Of a stretch of DNA of 64,000 nt, positions 1-8,399 are shown in pieces; position 1 is the stretch's first letter; the number at the start of each line of letters is the position of its first letter. The translations under genes and the position numbers were made by a program. Below the pieces are notes generated by a model. That model made no database searches. It had not been told where the DNA came from and was given only the letters and a program-made list of their open reading frames with translations. The stretch is from Gloeotrichia echinulata CP02 (GTDB lineage Bacteria > Cyanobacteriota > Cyanobacteriia > Cyanobacteriales > Nostocaceae). The DNA lies in assembly GCA_038087035.1 (NCBI GenBank), contig CP051187.1:5151001-5215000 (forward strand). The letters run 5' to 3'.

Positions 1-582
1 GGAATAAGTAGCTAGTAAACCATCATCGTGTAAACACTGTGATAAAAGTTGAATAAACTCAACAGTCCATAAGTGAGGACACTGAGGAGGTGAAAATGGA
101 TCAAGAAAAATTGCATCGGCGAGGAAACCGGACTGATGTACTAATCGAATCATCTTCCTCGCATCACCAATGTGTAGCTTTGCGTTTAGACACTCTGTTT
201 GTACTTCATACTCAAAAGCTAGTTGGGACAAAATTTCCGTATATTGATAGTCCCAATTGTCGAATAATTGATGAGCGATCGCCGCTTTTGGCACAGACGG
301 ATTTAGTTCTAACCCAATTACTTCCACCCGACAATTGGGATTCACTGACCAAATTGTTTGCAAAGCAGCCGCTGTGTTGTATCCTAGACCATAACAAACA
401 TCCAATAGCCGCAAAACTGGTTTGTGGGCACGCGCAGCTAATTGAGTTGGAACGACAAACTTGAGAAAACTCTCCTGCTTCGCTCCATAATGGCTGTGAA
501 ATGCTTCGCCAAATTCTGGTGATGTGAAGGTGAAGGAACCGTCTGCTGTAGATTGTGGTACAAATTGCTCAAAATCCGACAT
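1..582 (-). CDS. MnmD/MnmC-like tRNA (5-methylaminomethyl-2-thiouridine) methyltransferase, partial
   Basis: An open frame runs from an ATG at 582 to the window edge, 194 codons without a stop, so the C-terminus lies outside. Residues about 44-60 carry a SAM-binding motif (LLDVCYGLGYNTAAAL), followed by an acidic strand end (EVIGLELNP). Near the end is DAIFLDPFSPPQCPHLW, which matches the signature of the MnmC methyltransferase domain family (COG4121) that completes the wobble-uridine 34 side chain of tRNA. No FAD oxidase half can be seen in this part; cyanobacterial and plant homologues are usually stand-alone MnmD. The gene diverges from the rhodanese gene with a 47-bp gap, so the two probably share a promoter region. 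Family call is from motif recognition; the exact substrate is inferred. Confidence 0.8.
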   Translation of the reverse strand, partial: MSDFEQFVPQSTADGSFTFTSPEFGEAFHSHYGAKQESFLKFVVPTQLAARAHKPVLRLLDVCYGLGYNTAAALQTIWSVNPNCRVEVIGLELNPSVPKAAIAHQLFDNWDYQYTEILSQLAFEYEVQTECLNAKLHIGDARKMIRLVHQSGFLADAIFLDPFSPPQCPHLWTVEFIQLLSQCLHDDGLLATYS

Positions 583-629
583 TATATCAAAAAACTGATA
601 AATAATTAATGACAACCGACAATTGACCA

Positions 630-1448
630 ATGACCAATCCTCAATTTATTGTTTCGCCAACCTGGCTATTTGAACATCTTGAAGATCCGCAAGTTGTAAT
701 CATAGATTGTCGCTTTTCTCTAGCCGATCCAAAATTAGGACAGCAGCAGTACCAAGCCAGTCATATAGAGAGATCGTACTACCTAGATTTAAATCAGGAT
801 CTGTCCAGTCCTGTGAGAGAACATGGCGGAAGACATCCTTTGCCAGATCCTCATGATTTAGCCCAAAAATTAGCACAGATCGGAGTAAATTTCCAAAAAA
901 CTTTAGTTGTCGCTTACGATGATTCCCGCTTTGCGTTTGCATCTCGTTTGTGGTGGTTATTGCGCTATCTTGGACATGAACAAGTAGCGGTATTAGACGG
1001 AGGGTTTGCGGGATGGCAAAAAGCTGGTTATCCTGTCACAGATGTCACTCCTGAACCTCAAAAGGCTAGCTTTGTCCCCAAGATACAACCAGAAAGGGTA
1101 GTAGACATAGCATCTGTAAAAAATCGCAAAGATTTACCCGATGTAGTCTTAGTAGATTCAAGAGAGAGCGATCGCTACCGAGGTGAACGAGAGCCAATTG
1201 ATAAAATTGCCGGTCATATTCCTGGTGCTGTTAACTATCCTTGGCTTGAAGTCACAGATTCTTCCGGCTATTTACTTCCCCAAATCGAACAACGTCACCG
1301 CTGGGAAAATATCGAAAAAGCAGAGGAAATCTTAGTTTATTGTGGTTCTGGCGTTACCGCTTGCGTGAATTTACTTTCTTTGGAACTAGCTGGTATTCAC
1401 AAAGGTAAACTTTATGCTGGTAGCTGGAGCGATTGGATTAGTTATTAG
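630..1448 (+). CDS. Thiosulfate/3-mercaptopyruvate sulfurtransferase (two rhodanese domains)
   Basis: 272 aa, the normal length for a tandem-rhodanese sulfurtransferase (SseA/TST type), which moves sulfane sulfur from thiosulfate or 3-mercaptopyruvate to an acceptor such as cyanide or thioredoxin. The first, catalytically inactive domain spans about residues 1-125 and includes HGGRHPLPDP and DSRFAFASRLWWLLRYLGH. The second ends with the active-site loop CGSGVTAC, whose first Cys (about residue 238) should carry the persulfide. The CGSGVT loop is more typical of mercaptopyruvate-type enzymes, but substrate choice cannot be settled here. The ATG at 630 is taken because the rhodanese fold starts at once (FIVSPTWLFEHL). 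The start lies in sequence resembling a decayed TGACCAA repeat. Confidence 0.88.
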   Translation: MTNPQFIVSPTWLFEHLEDPQVVIIDCRFSLADPKLGQQQYQASHIERSYYLDLNQDLSSPVREHGGRHPLPDPHDLAQKLAQIGVNFQKTLVVAYDDSRFAFASRLWWLLRYLGHEQVAVLDGGFAGWQKAGYPVTDVTPEPQKASFVPKIQPERVVDIASVKNRKDLPDVVLVDSRESDRYRGEREPIDKIAGHIPGAVNYPWLEVTDSSGYLLPQIEQRHRWENIEKAEEILVYCGSGVTACVNLLSLELAGIHKGKLYAGSWSDWISY

Positions 1449-1456
1449 TTATTAGT

Positions 1457-1575
1457 CATTGGTCATTGGTCATTGGTCATTGGTCATTACTCATTACTCA
1501 TTACTCATTACTCATTACTCATTACTCATTACTCATTACTCATTACTCATTACTCATTACTCATTACTCATTACT
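1457..1575. repeat. Short tandem heptamer array (STRR): 4x CATTGGT then 13x CATTACT
   Basis: Four perfect CATTGGT units (1457-1484) are followed without a break by 13 perfect CATTACT units (1485-1575). Degenerate units flank both sides. Heptanucleotide arrays of this kind are typical of heterocystous cyanobacteria. It lies in the 3'-to-3' gap between the rhodanese gene and the convergent outer-membrane-like gene. The short reading frame that crosses it (I-T-H-Y-S-L-L periodicity) is only a translation of the repeat. Confidence 0.95.
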
Positions 1576-1638
1576 CTTTGTCATTGGTTATTGGTATCCT
1601 CCTTTTATAGTCTCCCCTTCGTTGGTTGTTGCGTAATT

Positions 1639-2952
1639 TTAAAACTGACCTAAATCAAAATTATAATTGAGACTAAAGAACCAAGCATCAAAACCAATAT
1701 CTGGAGCAGTAGAACTACCAAAGCTCAAACCAGCCTGCAAATTCATATTGCTGGAGTCGTTGATTCGGTAAGTTAAATTACCAAATAAGCGATGAAATTC
1801 GTCTCGTCGTGATTCAGACTGACCCTGTGTAAAGTTTGACAAATTAAATTGGTAGTTCAGACCAACTTGAAGTGGTTTCTGCAAATAGTAGTTTAAAGAA
1901 ACCCACAGAGAATTAATTATCCGATTACGACTGTCCGGTTCAGCAATATTCAGACTCAATTCATAGAAGCTATCTAGTGTCAACTTTGAACTCAGGGGAT
2001 CTCGTCGTCCCAAAGACAGACGCAGGGAAGTTTCGTTTAAGAAGCGATCGCCTGCTGCAAAATAATTACTATTTTTGGTGTAAAACAATTGTTGATTACT
2101 CCAAGCTATCTGCCCATACATTCGGGACGATAGCTGCTGATAGAGACCCAGGTTGAATCTTATTTGATTGTAATCGTATTGCGATTGACTTGTGTAATGA
2201 ATAAAATTACCATCAATTGAAGCATTCAAAAAAGTTTTACGTCCTAAAGGTAAATATGCAGAGGCTAGTGTTAATCCAGAAAAAATCAAGCCATCCTCTT
2301 TTGGATTAACTTTTGCAGAGAAAATATTACTGGTATTAAAATAGCCTACACGAGCCTGCAGGTAGCCTACAGGTTTAAACTCAGTCACAGGTTTTTCCAA
2401 TGGTGGTGGAGGCTGTTGTTCTAAAGGTTTTTGTGACAATGAGCGTGGTTTGACCAGCAATCCAAGTTCGAGATTCCTATGAGATTCAGGAAGTGGCTGT
2501 TTTCCCTCTTGTAGTCTCCACCTCAGCCTCTCTAGTCTTTGGGAGTAATCTATTTGAGAACCGGGTATCAGTTGCTCTATTGGAAACCGAGAAGGTGTGG
2601 GTAAAATATTGGGTTGCGTTTCTAATTGTGGTGATTCATTTCCCTCCTGGTTTCTGCTTACACTTTCAGTGACTGTGGGTGCGGTTACATCAGTTTTTGG
2701 TGTTGACGGATCTTGATTAGGTTCGGGATTAGATGATGTTATGGTTATGGGATTTGGGGATATCTGTGGGTATGGCTGATGACCTACTTCTGTCGTTGCT
2801 AAATATTTAATTTTTGATGTTGAATTATCTTTAATATCTGATGTTTGTGAATTTGCAGCCGATGCTCTATCTACTGTGATGCTAAACAAGTTTGCACCGT
2901 TAGGAGCTAATAAAACTGCAAACAATAAAATTTTCCAGCCCTGGGGTTGCAT
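1639..2952 (-). CDS. Exported beta-barrel-like protein of unknown function
   Basis: 437 aa from the ATG at 2952; a TTG ten codons upstream (2982) is less likely because the ATG places a clean signal peptide at the N-terminus (QGWKILLFAVLLAPNG, cleavage probably near RASA|AN). Residues about 30-180 are low-complexity, rich in Pro, Thr, Asn and Gln. The C-terminal ~240 residues alternate polar and aromatic/hydrophobic residues with many Tyr, Asn and Leu, and the chain ends in aromatic-rich strands (FFSLNYNFDLGQF) with a terminal Phe, as in outer-membrane barrels. I do not recognise a named family. It lies divergent from the FecR-domain gene, separated by about 1 kb, and both products are exported; a functional pairing is only an inference. 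Confidence 0.65.
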   Translation of the reverse strand: MQPQGWKILLFAVLLAPNGANLFSITVDRASAANSQTSDIKDNSTSKIKYLATTEVGHQPYPQISPNPITITSSNPEPNQDPSTPKTDVTAPTVTESVSRNQEGNESPQLETQPNILPTPSRFPIEQLIPGSQIDYSQRLERLRWRLQEGKQPLPESHRNLELGLLVKPRSLSQKPLEQQPPPPLEKPVTEFKPVGYLQARVGYFNTSNIFSAKVNPKEDGLIFSGLTLASAYLPLGRKTFLNASIDGNFIHYTSQSQYDYNQIRFNLGLYQQLSSRMYGQIAWSNQQLFYTKNSNYFAAGDRFLNETSLRLSLGRRDPLSSKLTLDSFYELSLNIAEPDSRNRIINSLWVSLNYYLQKPLQVGLNYQFNLSNFTQGQSESRRDEFHRLFGNLTYRINDSSNMNLQAGLSFGSSTAPDIGFDAWFFSLNYNFDLGQF

Positions 2953-3153
2953 CTTTAAGATGGGGTTGATAGCTTTTGGCAAACTGTAGATACACGAATT
3001 TTTGCGGATATTGCACCTAGTAATGTCAAATTTCCGCTCAACTCACCCCTGAATTTGCTACTCATTTCGAGAGCAGGAAGTTTATGGCGTTAATCACAAT
3101 CATGCACTATTCTCAATCACCCTAGGGCACTGACCACCCTACAAAAATTGCAA

Positions 3154-3250
3154 TTACAGCCATTTTCAGGTAAATAGACCACAGGGTAGGGGCGCAAGGC
3201 CTTGCGCCCCTACGAACATCTATGGTTCAAATGAATGAAAATTGCTGTAA
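3154..3250 (+). mobile_element. MITE-A copy 1 (97 bp)
   Basis: Imperfect terminal inverted repeats TTACAGCCATTTTCA and TGAAAATTGCTGTAA flank a perfect 28-bp central palindrome whose left half is GTAGGGGCGCAAGG. The same 97-bp element recurs at 19136-19232 in this orientation and at 52014-52110 inverted, with only a few differences. The ends fit insertion at a TA dinucleotide (IS630/Tc1-mariner-like), but no empty site is available to prove the boundary. Confidence 0.88.
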
Positions 3251-3275
3251 GCAACTGGTGCAAGATGTGATGTTA

Positions 3276-3600
3276 TATTTGACACTCTCATGTCTAAAGA
3301 CACTGAGATTCTACAGACAGAGTAAAACTCTCGCTACGACCGTCAAACGCCGTCTACCTAGTCACTCTAAGTCAAGCTTAGGTTTCTAGCTACTTTTATT
3401 TTTTCCAATGCTTTGGTGAATCCATCACTAAGCCAAGACGCGGTACGCTCCGCAACAAGCCTTTATTTGCTCTTTCCTGTCATACTGCGCCAGGACTTAA
3501 ACCTAACCGTTGTTTCATAGGAGCCGGGATTTCTCCGATACTAGGATGCTTCAACACGTAGATGTTTTTTGTTCTTACTCACGCTCTAATTTTAACACAA
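3276..3600 (+). mobile_element. Degenerate IS200/IS605-like remnant, diverged pair of 37380-37678
   Basis: It starts with a hairpin-like end (CTCATGTCTAAAGACACTGAG) and continues for about 320 bp with no open frame. The inverted segment at about 37380-37678 keeps the same landmarks in the same order: the hairpin, a TCCATCAC...GGTACGCT block, and CTTCAACACGTAGATG near the far end. The hairpin resembles ends of cyanobacterial TnpB elements. The family assignment is inferred. Confidence 0.5.
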
Positions 3601-3951
3601 ATACCACTGCGACTGAAGTCGCTCGTGCCGCTGACCACGAGCGGTCTGAAGACGCGGAGTTTCCCGCATCCCGCGTATTCCTATGATCATGTTTATACTG
3701 TATTTTTATACAAAAAATTATACATATAAAATTTTAATATTGACGGAAGAAAATGTGATAAATTATTCTATATAGCCAAGATAAAATTACATAACTTAAT
3801 TTCTGGATAGATGGTTTGTATCAAAAAAATTACTTAGCTTACTAGTATAAAAAATATTTTGTAAAAAAATAACATTAACTATACTTGCATATTAGGGTCT
3901 ATTTTCAAGTGGTTTGCTATCAATTAAATTTGGTTGGCGAGTTTCCAAACT

Positions 3952-6123
3952 ATGTTTAATAAATTCTTCCCACTTTTAGTAATTGGTTCATGGGGAATCA
4001 TAGTATTACCTTGTGCAAATCCGGTAAGTGCGAACACGCCGCTGACGCGAGCTGAGATTCAGGACTTGCGTAACTTGGTACAACTGATACCCCGAAATAC
4101 CTCGCAAAAGCGCCCAGCAAAGAAATCAGATGCCATGATTCCTGGCGATGGCTTAAATACTGGTCGCGCATCCCTTGCAGACTTACGTTTCAATGATGGC
4201 TCTTTGGCACGGGTTGGCGAACAGGCACTATTTCAATTTTTGCCCAAGACTCGAAACTTTAAATTATCAAATGGGACTGTGCTACTGCTAATTCCACCAG
4301 GAAGAGGGCAAACACGTATACAAACACCGAATGCAGCAGCGGCAATTCGTGGTTCAGCCTTATTTGTGCGCTACGACGAAAAAACAGATACCACGGTTAT
4401 AGGTGCCCTGACAGATAGTGGTATTGAAGTTTCTAACAAGAAAGGTTCTCAAACTCAGGTGCTAGCAGCAGGCCAGCTGATGGTGATAGTGAAGGATAAA
4501 TTTCAGGGCTTATACGATTTTGATCTGAGAACTTTTTATGAAACAAGCGATCTAGTTCAGGGACTTGATTTGACCAGGCAAAATCTTACGCCTATGCCAG
4601 ATCCGGCGATCGCCAGCGTTCAAGCTGAAACCGCAGCATCTGTCGCGGGACAGATGCCAATTCGCGGTGAGGGAGTCATAGAAAACCCATCTTTTTTACA
4701 GCTAACTACTAATTCCTCAAAATCTCCCAACAACGAGATTAATCAAGAAGATTCAACCCTAGACACGATCAAAGTGGAACCCTTAGTAGACTCCGTTGTG
4801 GAATCAGGAAGAGACCTACCAAATAGTGTTCTGCAAAATAATCGACGCAACCAAAATTCAGGGAATCGACGCAACCAAAATTCCCCTACTAATTCAAGTA
4901 GGCCGACACCAGCACCGAAGCCAACGCCAACGCCAAGGCCAGCACCTACTCCAGCACCAGCGCTGACTCCCACGCCGAAGCCAACTTCCACTCCCACACC
5001 AGGGCCAACACCAGCACCCGCACCTGCACCAATACCCAGTCCGACGCCGGAGCCAACACCCGCACCAGCACCCGCACCAGCACCCGCACCAGCACCAGCG
5101 CCAACACCAGGGCAAACACCAGCACCCGCACCTGCACCAATACCCAGTCCGACGCCGGAGCCAACACCAGCACCAGCACCAGCACCAGCACCCGCACCTA
5201 CACCCGCACCAATACCCACTCCCACGCCAACACCCGCACCTACACCCGCACCAATACCCACTCCCACGCCAACACCCGCACCTACACCCGCACCAATACC
5301 CACTCCCACGCCAACACCCGCACCCGCACCAGCACCCGCACCCGCACCCGCACCAATACCCACTCCCGCACCCGCACCCGCACCAATACCCACTCCCGCA
5401 CCCGCACCCGCACCAGCACCCGCACCAATACCCAGTCCCACGCCAGCACCCGCACCAGCACCAGCACCAGCACCAGCACCAGCACCAGCACCAGCACCAG
5501 CACCCGAACCAATACCCACTCCCACGCCAACACCCGCACCCGCACCCGCACCCGCACCCGCACCCGCACCTGCACCTGCACCTGCACCTACACCAGCACC
5601 AATACCCAGTCCCACGCCGGAGCCAACACCCGCACCCGCACCAATACCCAGTCCCACGCCGGAGCCAACACCCGCACCCGCACCAATACCCAGTCCCACG
5701 CCGGAGCCAACACCCGCACCCGCACCCGCACCCGCACCTACACCAGCACCAATACCCAGTCCCACGCCGGAGCCAACACCCGCACCCGCACCAATACCCA
5801 GTCCCACGCCGGAGCCAACACCCGCACCCGCACCCGCACCTGCACCCGCACCCGCACCTACACCCGCACCAATACCCAGTCCCACGCCGGAGCCAACACC
5901 CGCACCCGCACCTGCACCAATACCCAGTCCCACGCCGGAGCCAACACCCGCACCTGCACCCGCACCAATACCCAGTCCCACGCCGGAGCCAACACCCGCA
6001 CCCGCACCCGCACCAATACCCAGTCCCACGCCGGAGCCAACACCCGCACCCGCACCAATACCCACTCCCACGCCGACTCCTACCCCTACCCCTACCCCTA
6101 ACCCTCCCAGATCGACTACTTAA
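3952..6123 (+). CDS. FecR-domain exported protein with a very long Pro/Ala/Thr repeat tail
   Basis: 723 aa from the ATG at 3952; a TTG six codons upstream (3934) is in frame, but the ATG gives a standard signal peptide (FFPLLVIGSWGIIVLPC, cleavage probably near PVSA|NT). Residues about 30-200 form a FecR-like domain: a positively charged LRNLVQ...SQKRPAKK start, then RASLADLRFNDGSLARVG, and an AAAAIRGSALFVRYD core. This is the periplasmic FecR fold often seen in cyanobacterial proteins with no link to iron uptake. From about residue 318 to the end the chain is almost only Pro, Ala, Thr, Ile, Ser and Glu in repeats such as PAPAPIPSPTPEPT, and looks like a stiff extended spacer. No LPXTG motif or membrane anchor follows. 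A role in the cell envelope is likely; the exact role is unknown. Confidence 0.75.
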   Translation: MFNKFFPLLVIGSWGIIVLPCANPVSANTPLTRAEIQDLRNLVQLIPRNTSQKRPAKKSDAMIPGDGLNTGRASLADLRFNDGSLARVGEQALFQFLPKTRNFKLSNGTVLLLIPPGRGQTRIQTPNAAAAIRGSALFVRYDEKTDTTVIGALTDSGIEVSNKKGSQTQVLAAGQLMVIVKDKFQGLYDFDLRTFYETSDLVQGLDLTRQNLTPMPDPAIASVQAETAASVAGQMPIRGEGVIENPSFLQLTTNSSKSPNNEINQEDSTLDTIKVEPLVDSVVESGRDLPNSVLQNNRRNQNSGNRRNQNSPTNSSRPTPAPKPTPTPRPAPTPAPALTPTPKPTSTPTPGPTPAPAPAPIPSPTPEPTPAPAPAPAPAPAPAPTPGQTPAPAPAPIPSPTPEPTPAPAPAPAPAPTPAPIPTPTPTPAPTPAPIPTPTPTPAPTPAPIPTPTPTPAPAPAPAPAPAPIPTPAPAPAPIPTPAPAPAPAPAPIPSPTPAPAPAPAPAPAPAPAPAPAPEPIPTPTPTPAPAPAPAPAPAPAPAPAPTPAPIPSPTPEPTPAPAPIPSPTPEPTPAPAPIPSPTPEPTPAPAPAPAPTPAPIPSPTPEPTPAPAPIPSPTPEPTPAPAPAPAPAPAPTPAPIPSPTPEPTPAPAPAPIPSPTPEPTPAPAPAPIPSPTPEPTPAPAPAPIPSPTPEPTPAPAPIPTPTPTPTPTPTPNPPRSTT
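4906..6110 (+). repeat. Low-complexity tandem-repeat region encoding the Pro-rich tail
   Basis: About 1.2 kb built from CCA/CCC/GCA/ACA/ATA codons, with dominant 6-bp (PA, PT) units and a higher-order unit of about 42 bp encoding PIPSPTPEPTPAPA that recurs about ten times near the 3' end. The + strand is nearly free of T and the other strand nearly free of A, so both strands and all frames stay open. The array is a probable hot spot for slippage and recombination, and a risk for misassembly. Confidence 0.93.
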
Positions 6124-6155
6124 TAAAAAAATAAATTACCCAATAATTTGAGTCT

Positions 6156-6221
6156 GTAGGGTGCGTCAGTACCAGTAATTTCTTGCGATTCCAAAGTTTT
6201 CTCGCTCCTGACGCACCCTAC
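6156..6221. repeat. Small inverted-repeat element (GTAGGGTGCGT ends), 66 bp
   Basis: The ends are GTAGGGTGCGT and ACGCACCCTAC, a perfect 11-bp inverted repeat. Related elements lie at 28123-28187 and 54667-54938. The sequence just right of this copy (GGAGATTTTTTGAATTG) is also partly shared with the 54.9-kb copy. It lies just downstream of the FecR gene and could also fold as a transcript-end hairpin. Confidence 0.8.
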
Positions 6222-6416
6222 AAATTGGAGATTTTTTGAATTGTCAGTCCCTTAGTAAAAAAGTGACAAACCTCTAACACCAGAGCATCTACTAACGCTA
6301 GATTAAATCAAGGGCACGACTTACGCAGAGTGGCTGAAAATATTTTTTTGTAGTTCAATTAAATTCTTTGCGTGATATCTCAGGCGGTACATTCTTGCGA
6401 GAGAGACATATAAATT

Positions 6417-7793
6417 ATGACGTTTGATTACGATCTGTTTGTAATTGGTGCCGGTTCTGGGGGGTTGGCGGCTTCCAAACGAGCTGCTAGCTACGGGGCG
6501 AAAGTGGCGATCGCTGAAAATGATTTAGTTGGCGGTACTTGTGTGATTCGCGGTTGCGTGCCCAAAAAACTCATGGTCTATGGCTCTCGCTTTCCCGCAC
6601 TGTTCCAAGAGGCTACAGGCTATGGCTGGAAAGTAGGTGAGACAGAGTTAGACTGGGAACATTTCATCACATCCATAGACAAGGAAGTCCGGCGACTGTC
6701 GCAACTACATATCAGTTTTTTAGAAAAAGCCGGAGTAGAACTAATACCTGGTCGTGCTACCTTAGTAGATCCCCATACCGTAGAAGTCGATGGACGCAAA
6801 ATTACAGCCGATAAAATTTTAATTGCGGTTGGGGGGCGTCCCATCAAACCAGATTTACCGGGTATGGAATATGCCATTACCTCCGACGAAATTTTTCACC
6901 TCAAAGAACAGCCAAAGCACATTGCCATTATTGGTGCTGGTTATATTGGCACGGAATTTGCTTCCATATTGCGCGGTTTTGGTTGCCAGGTGACACAAAT
7001 TACCAGGGGTGAAAAGATATTGAAGGGGTTTGATGAGGATGTCCGCACTGGTATTCAAGAAGGAATGATCAATCACGGTGTTCGCATCCTCCAGAATACT
7101 TTAGTCACAGCAATTGAGCAAGTGCCGGAAGGCTTGAAGTTGTCGTTAACTGGCGAACATGAAGAATCCGTAATTGCCGATGTATTTTTGGTGGCGACCG
7201 GTCGCAGTCCCAATATAGACGGACTGGGTTTGGAAAATGCTGGGGTTAATGTCGTTCCCAGTTCCGTGGAAGGGCCGGGATACAGCACCACAAATGCGAT
7301 CTCTGTAAATGAATATAGTCAAACTAGTCAACCAAATATCTTTGCCGTGGGCGATGTTACTGATCGCTTAAATCTAACACCCGTAGCAATTGGTGAGGGT
7401 CGCGCCTTTGCTGATAGCGAATTTGGTAACAACCGCCGCAAATTTAGTCATGAGACTGTCCCCACAGCAGTGTTTTCTATCCCCGAAGCCGCAACAGTAG
7501 GCTGGACTGAAGCCCAAGCACGAGAAAAACTTGGTGATGCAGTGACAATTTTTCGCACCCGCTTCCGTCCGATGTACTATAGTTTAACCACTACACAAGA
7601 AAGAACCATGATGAAGTTGGTAGTTGATGCCAACACTGACAAAGTTCTCGGCGCTCACATGGTCGGAGACAATGCAGCAGAAATCATTCAAGGTGTAGCG
7701 ATCGCCGTCAAAATGGGCGCGACCAAAAAAGACTTTGACGCCACCGTCGGTATCCATCCTTCATCTGCAGAAGAATTTGTCACCATGCGCTAA
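6417..7793 (+). CDS. gor: Glutathione-disulfide reductase
   Basis: 458 aa, full length for glutathione reductase, a flavoprotein that reduces GSSG with NADPH. The N-terminal FAD-binding motif is GAGSGGLAASKRAA; the redox-active disulfide follows in GGTCVIRGCVPKKL. The NAD(P)-binding Rossmann motif is GAGYIGTEFASILRGFG. The second FAD motif is VFAVGDV, and the C-terminus has the catalytic HPSSAEEFVTMR, whose His acts across the dimer. The CVIRGC spacing and the following KKLMVYGS distinguish it from lipoamide dehydrogenase and mercuric reductase. A start directly at the ATG is supported by the immediate YDLFVIGAG fold. Confidence 0.95.
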   Translation: MTFDYDLFVIGAGSGGLAASKRAASYGAKVAIAENDLVGGTCVIRGCVPKKLMVYGSRFPALFQEATGYGWKVGETELDWEHFITSIDKEVRRLSQLHISFLEKAGVELIPGRATLVDPHTVEVDGRKITADKILIAVGGRPIKPDLPGMEYAITSDEIFHLKEQPKHIAIIGAGYIGTEFASILRGFGCQVTQITRGEKILKGFDEDVRTGIQEGMINHGVRILQNTLVTAIEQVPEGLKLSLTGEHEESVIADVFLVATGRSPNIDGLGLENAGVNVVPSSVEGPGYSTTNAISVNEYSQTSQPNIFAVGDVTDRLNLTPVAIGEGRAFADSEFGNNRRKFSHETVPTAVFSIPEAATVGWTEAQAREKLGDAVTIFRTRFRPMYYSLTTTQERTMMKLVVDANTDKVLGAHMVGDNAAEIIQGVAIAVKMGATKKDFDATVGIHPSSAEEFVTMR

Positions 7794-7857
7794 TTTGGTT
7801 ATTGGTCATTGGTTATTGGTCATTGGTAAAGGACAACTGACAACTGAGAAAAGTTTC

Positions 7858-8399
7858 ATGCGTACCGAGTACATTTATCTTCATGGCTTTGCTTCTAGTC
7901 CTAATTCTGCTAAAGCACGCTATATACGCGATCGCTTTGCCGAAATTCACACAAAGCTGAAAATTCCTGATCTCAATGCTGGTGATTTTTCTCACCTGAC
8001 AATTACTCGTCAGATCACTCAAGTCGCTGCGGAATTTCCTGATGAATCTGTGCCTTTGACGCTGATAGGCTCAAGTTTGGGCGCTTTTACCGAAAGCTTG
8101 GGTCTAGAGCCGCCGTTCTTCTAGGACGGCTTTTTGGTAAAATAGTGGCAACAGGCAGGGCATTGTCTGTCGGGCTAGGTGATGTAAGACGGGCTATGCC
8201 TGCTATTGCTGTTTGAATCCAGAATCCCTGAACTTTCAGATCAGGGAGTATGTCAAAAGTGCAACGCCTAGTCCTCTTAGCACCAGCCTTTGGATTTTTA
8301 TCTCATTGGTTGCCCAAGCTAGGGGATGAAGCTGTACAGCATTGGCAACAGGAAAAATATCTCATGGTTTACCACTGTGGTGAAGAGCTAGAGCAATGA
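7858..8399 (+). pseudogene. YqiA-like alpha/beta-hydrolase (esterase), interrupted and truncated
   Basis: Codons from the ATG at 7858 encode the start of a YqiA/UPF0227-type esterase (YIYLHGFASSPNSAKARYI, then the nucleophile elbow LIGSSLGAF). The frame is then broken by a ~150-bp miniature element (about 8102-8253). The same protein resumes in another frame at 8259 (VQRLVLLAPAFGFLSHWLPK...KYLMVYHCGEE) and is cut at 8384/8385 where a TnpB fragment begins. The C-terminal part, which should contain the catalytic Asp and His, is not found beyond the fragment. An upstream in-frame GTG/ATG extension overlaps gor and a heptamer repeat and is unlikely. The gene is almost certainly non-functional. 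Confidence 0.85.
8102..8253 (+). mobile_element. Miniature TnpB-derived element inserted in the esterase gene
   Basis: The left side has the hairpin CCGTTCTTCTAGGACGG, which resembles the left end upstream of the decayed tnpB at 12790-13265 and the hairpin at 35088-35115. The right side (about 8172-8253) matches the 3' end of that tnpB copy: a GGGCTAGGTGATGTAAGACG segment like its 3' coding end, then the terminal GGGAGTATGTCAA. Only the two ends and a little tnpB 3' sequence remain, about 150 bp. This is the layout of an IS200/IS605-derived miniature element, which would need TnpA from elsewhere in the genome. Exact boundaries are uncertain by a few bases. Confidence 0.7.

Larger units (their letters stand above)
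2953..3951. other. 1-kb divergent intergenic region with MITE-A and an IS200/IS605-like remnant
   Basis: No supported gene lies here. From the left it holds a MITE-A copy (3154-3250), an IS200/IS605-type end and remnant (about 3276-3600), and a very AT-rich stretch (about 3680-3930) directly upstream of the FecR gene that probably carries its promoter. No convincing -35/-10 pair can be singled out in the AT-rich part. Confidence 0.6.

Noticed and set aside
1459..1653. A 64-codon + frame with I-T-H-Y-S-L-L periodicity
   Set aside because: It is a translation of the CATTACT heptamer array, with no ribosome-binding site or homologous family.
4743..6071. A 442-codon minus-strand open frame rich in Gly, Ala and Val opposite the FecR gene
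   Set aside because: It exists only because the repeat has almost no T on the + strand. The + frame has a signal peptide and FecR domain; the antisense frame has no domain and no leader.
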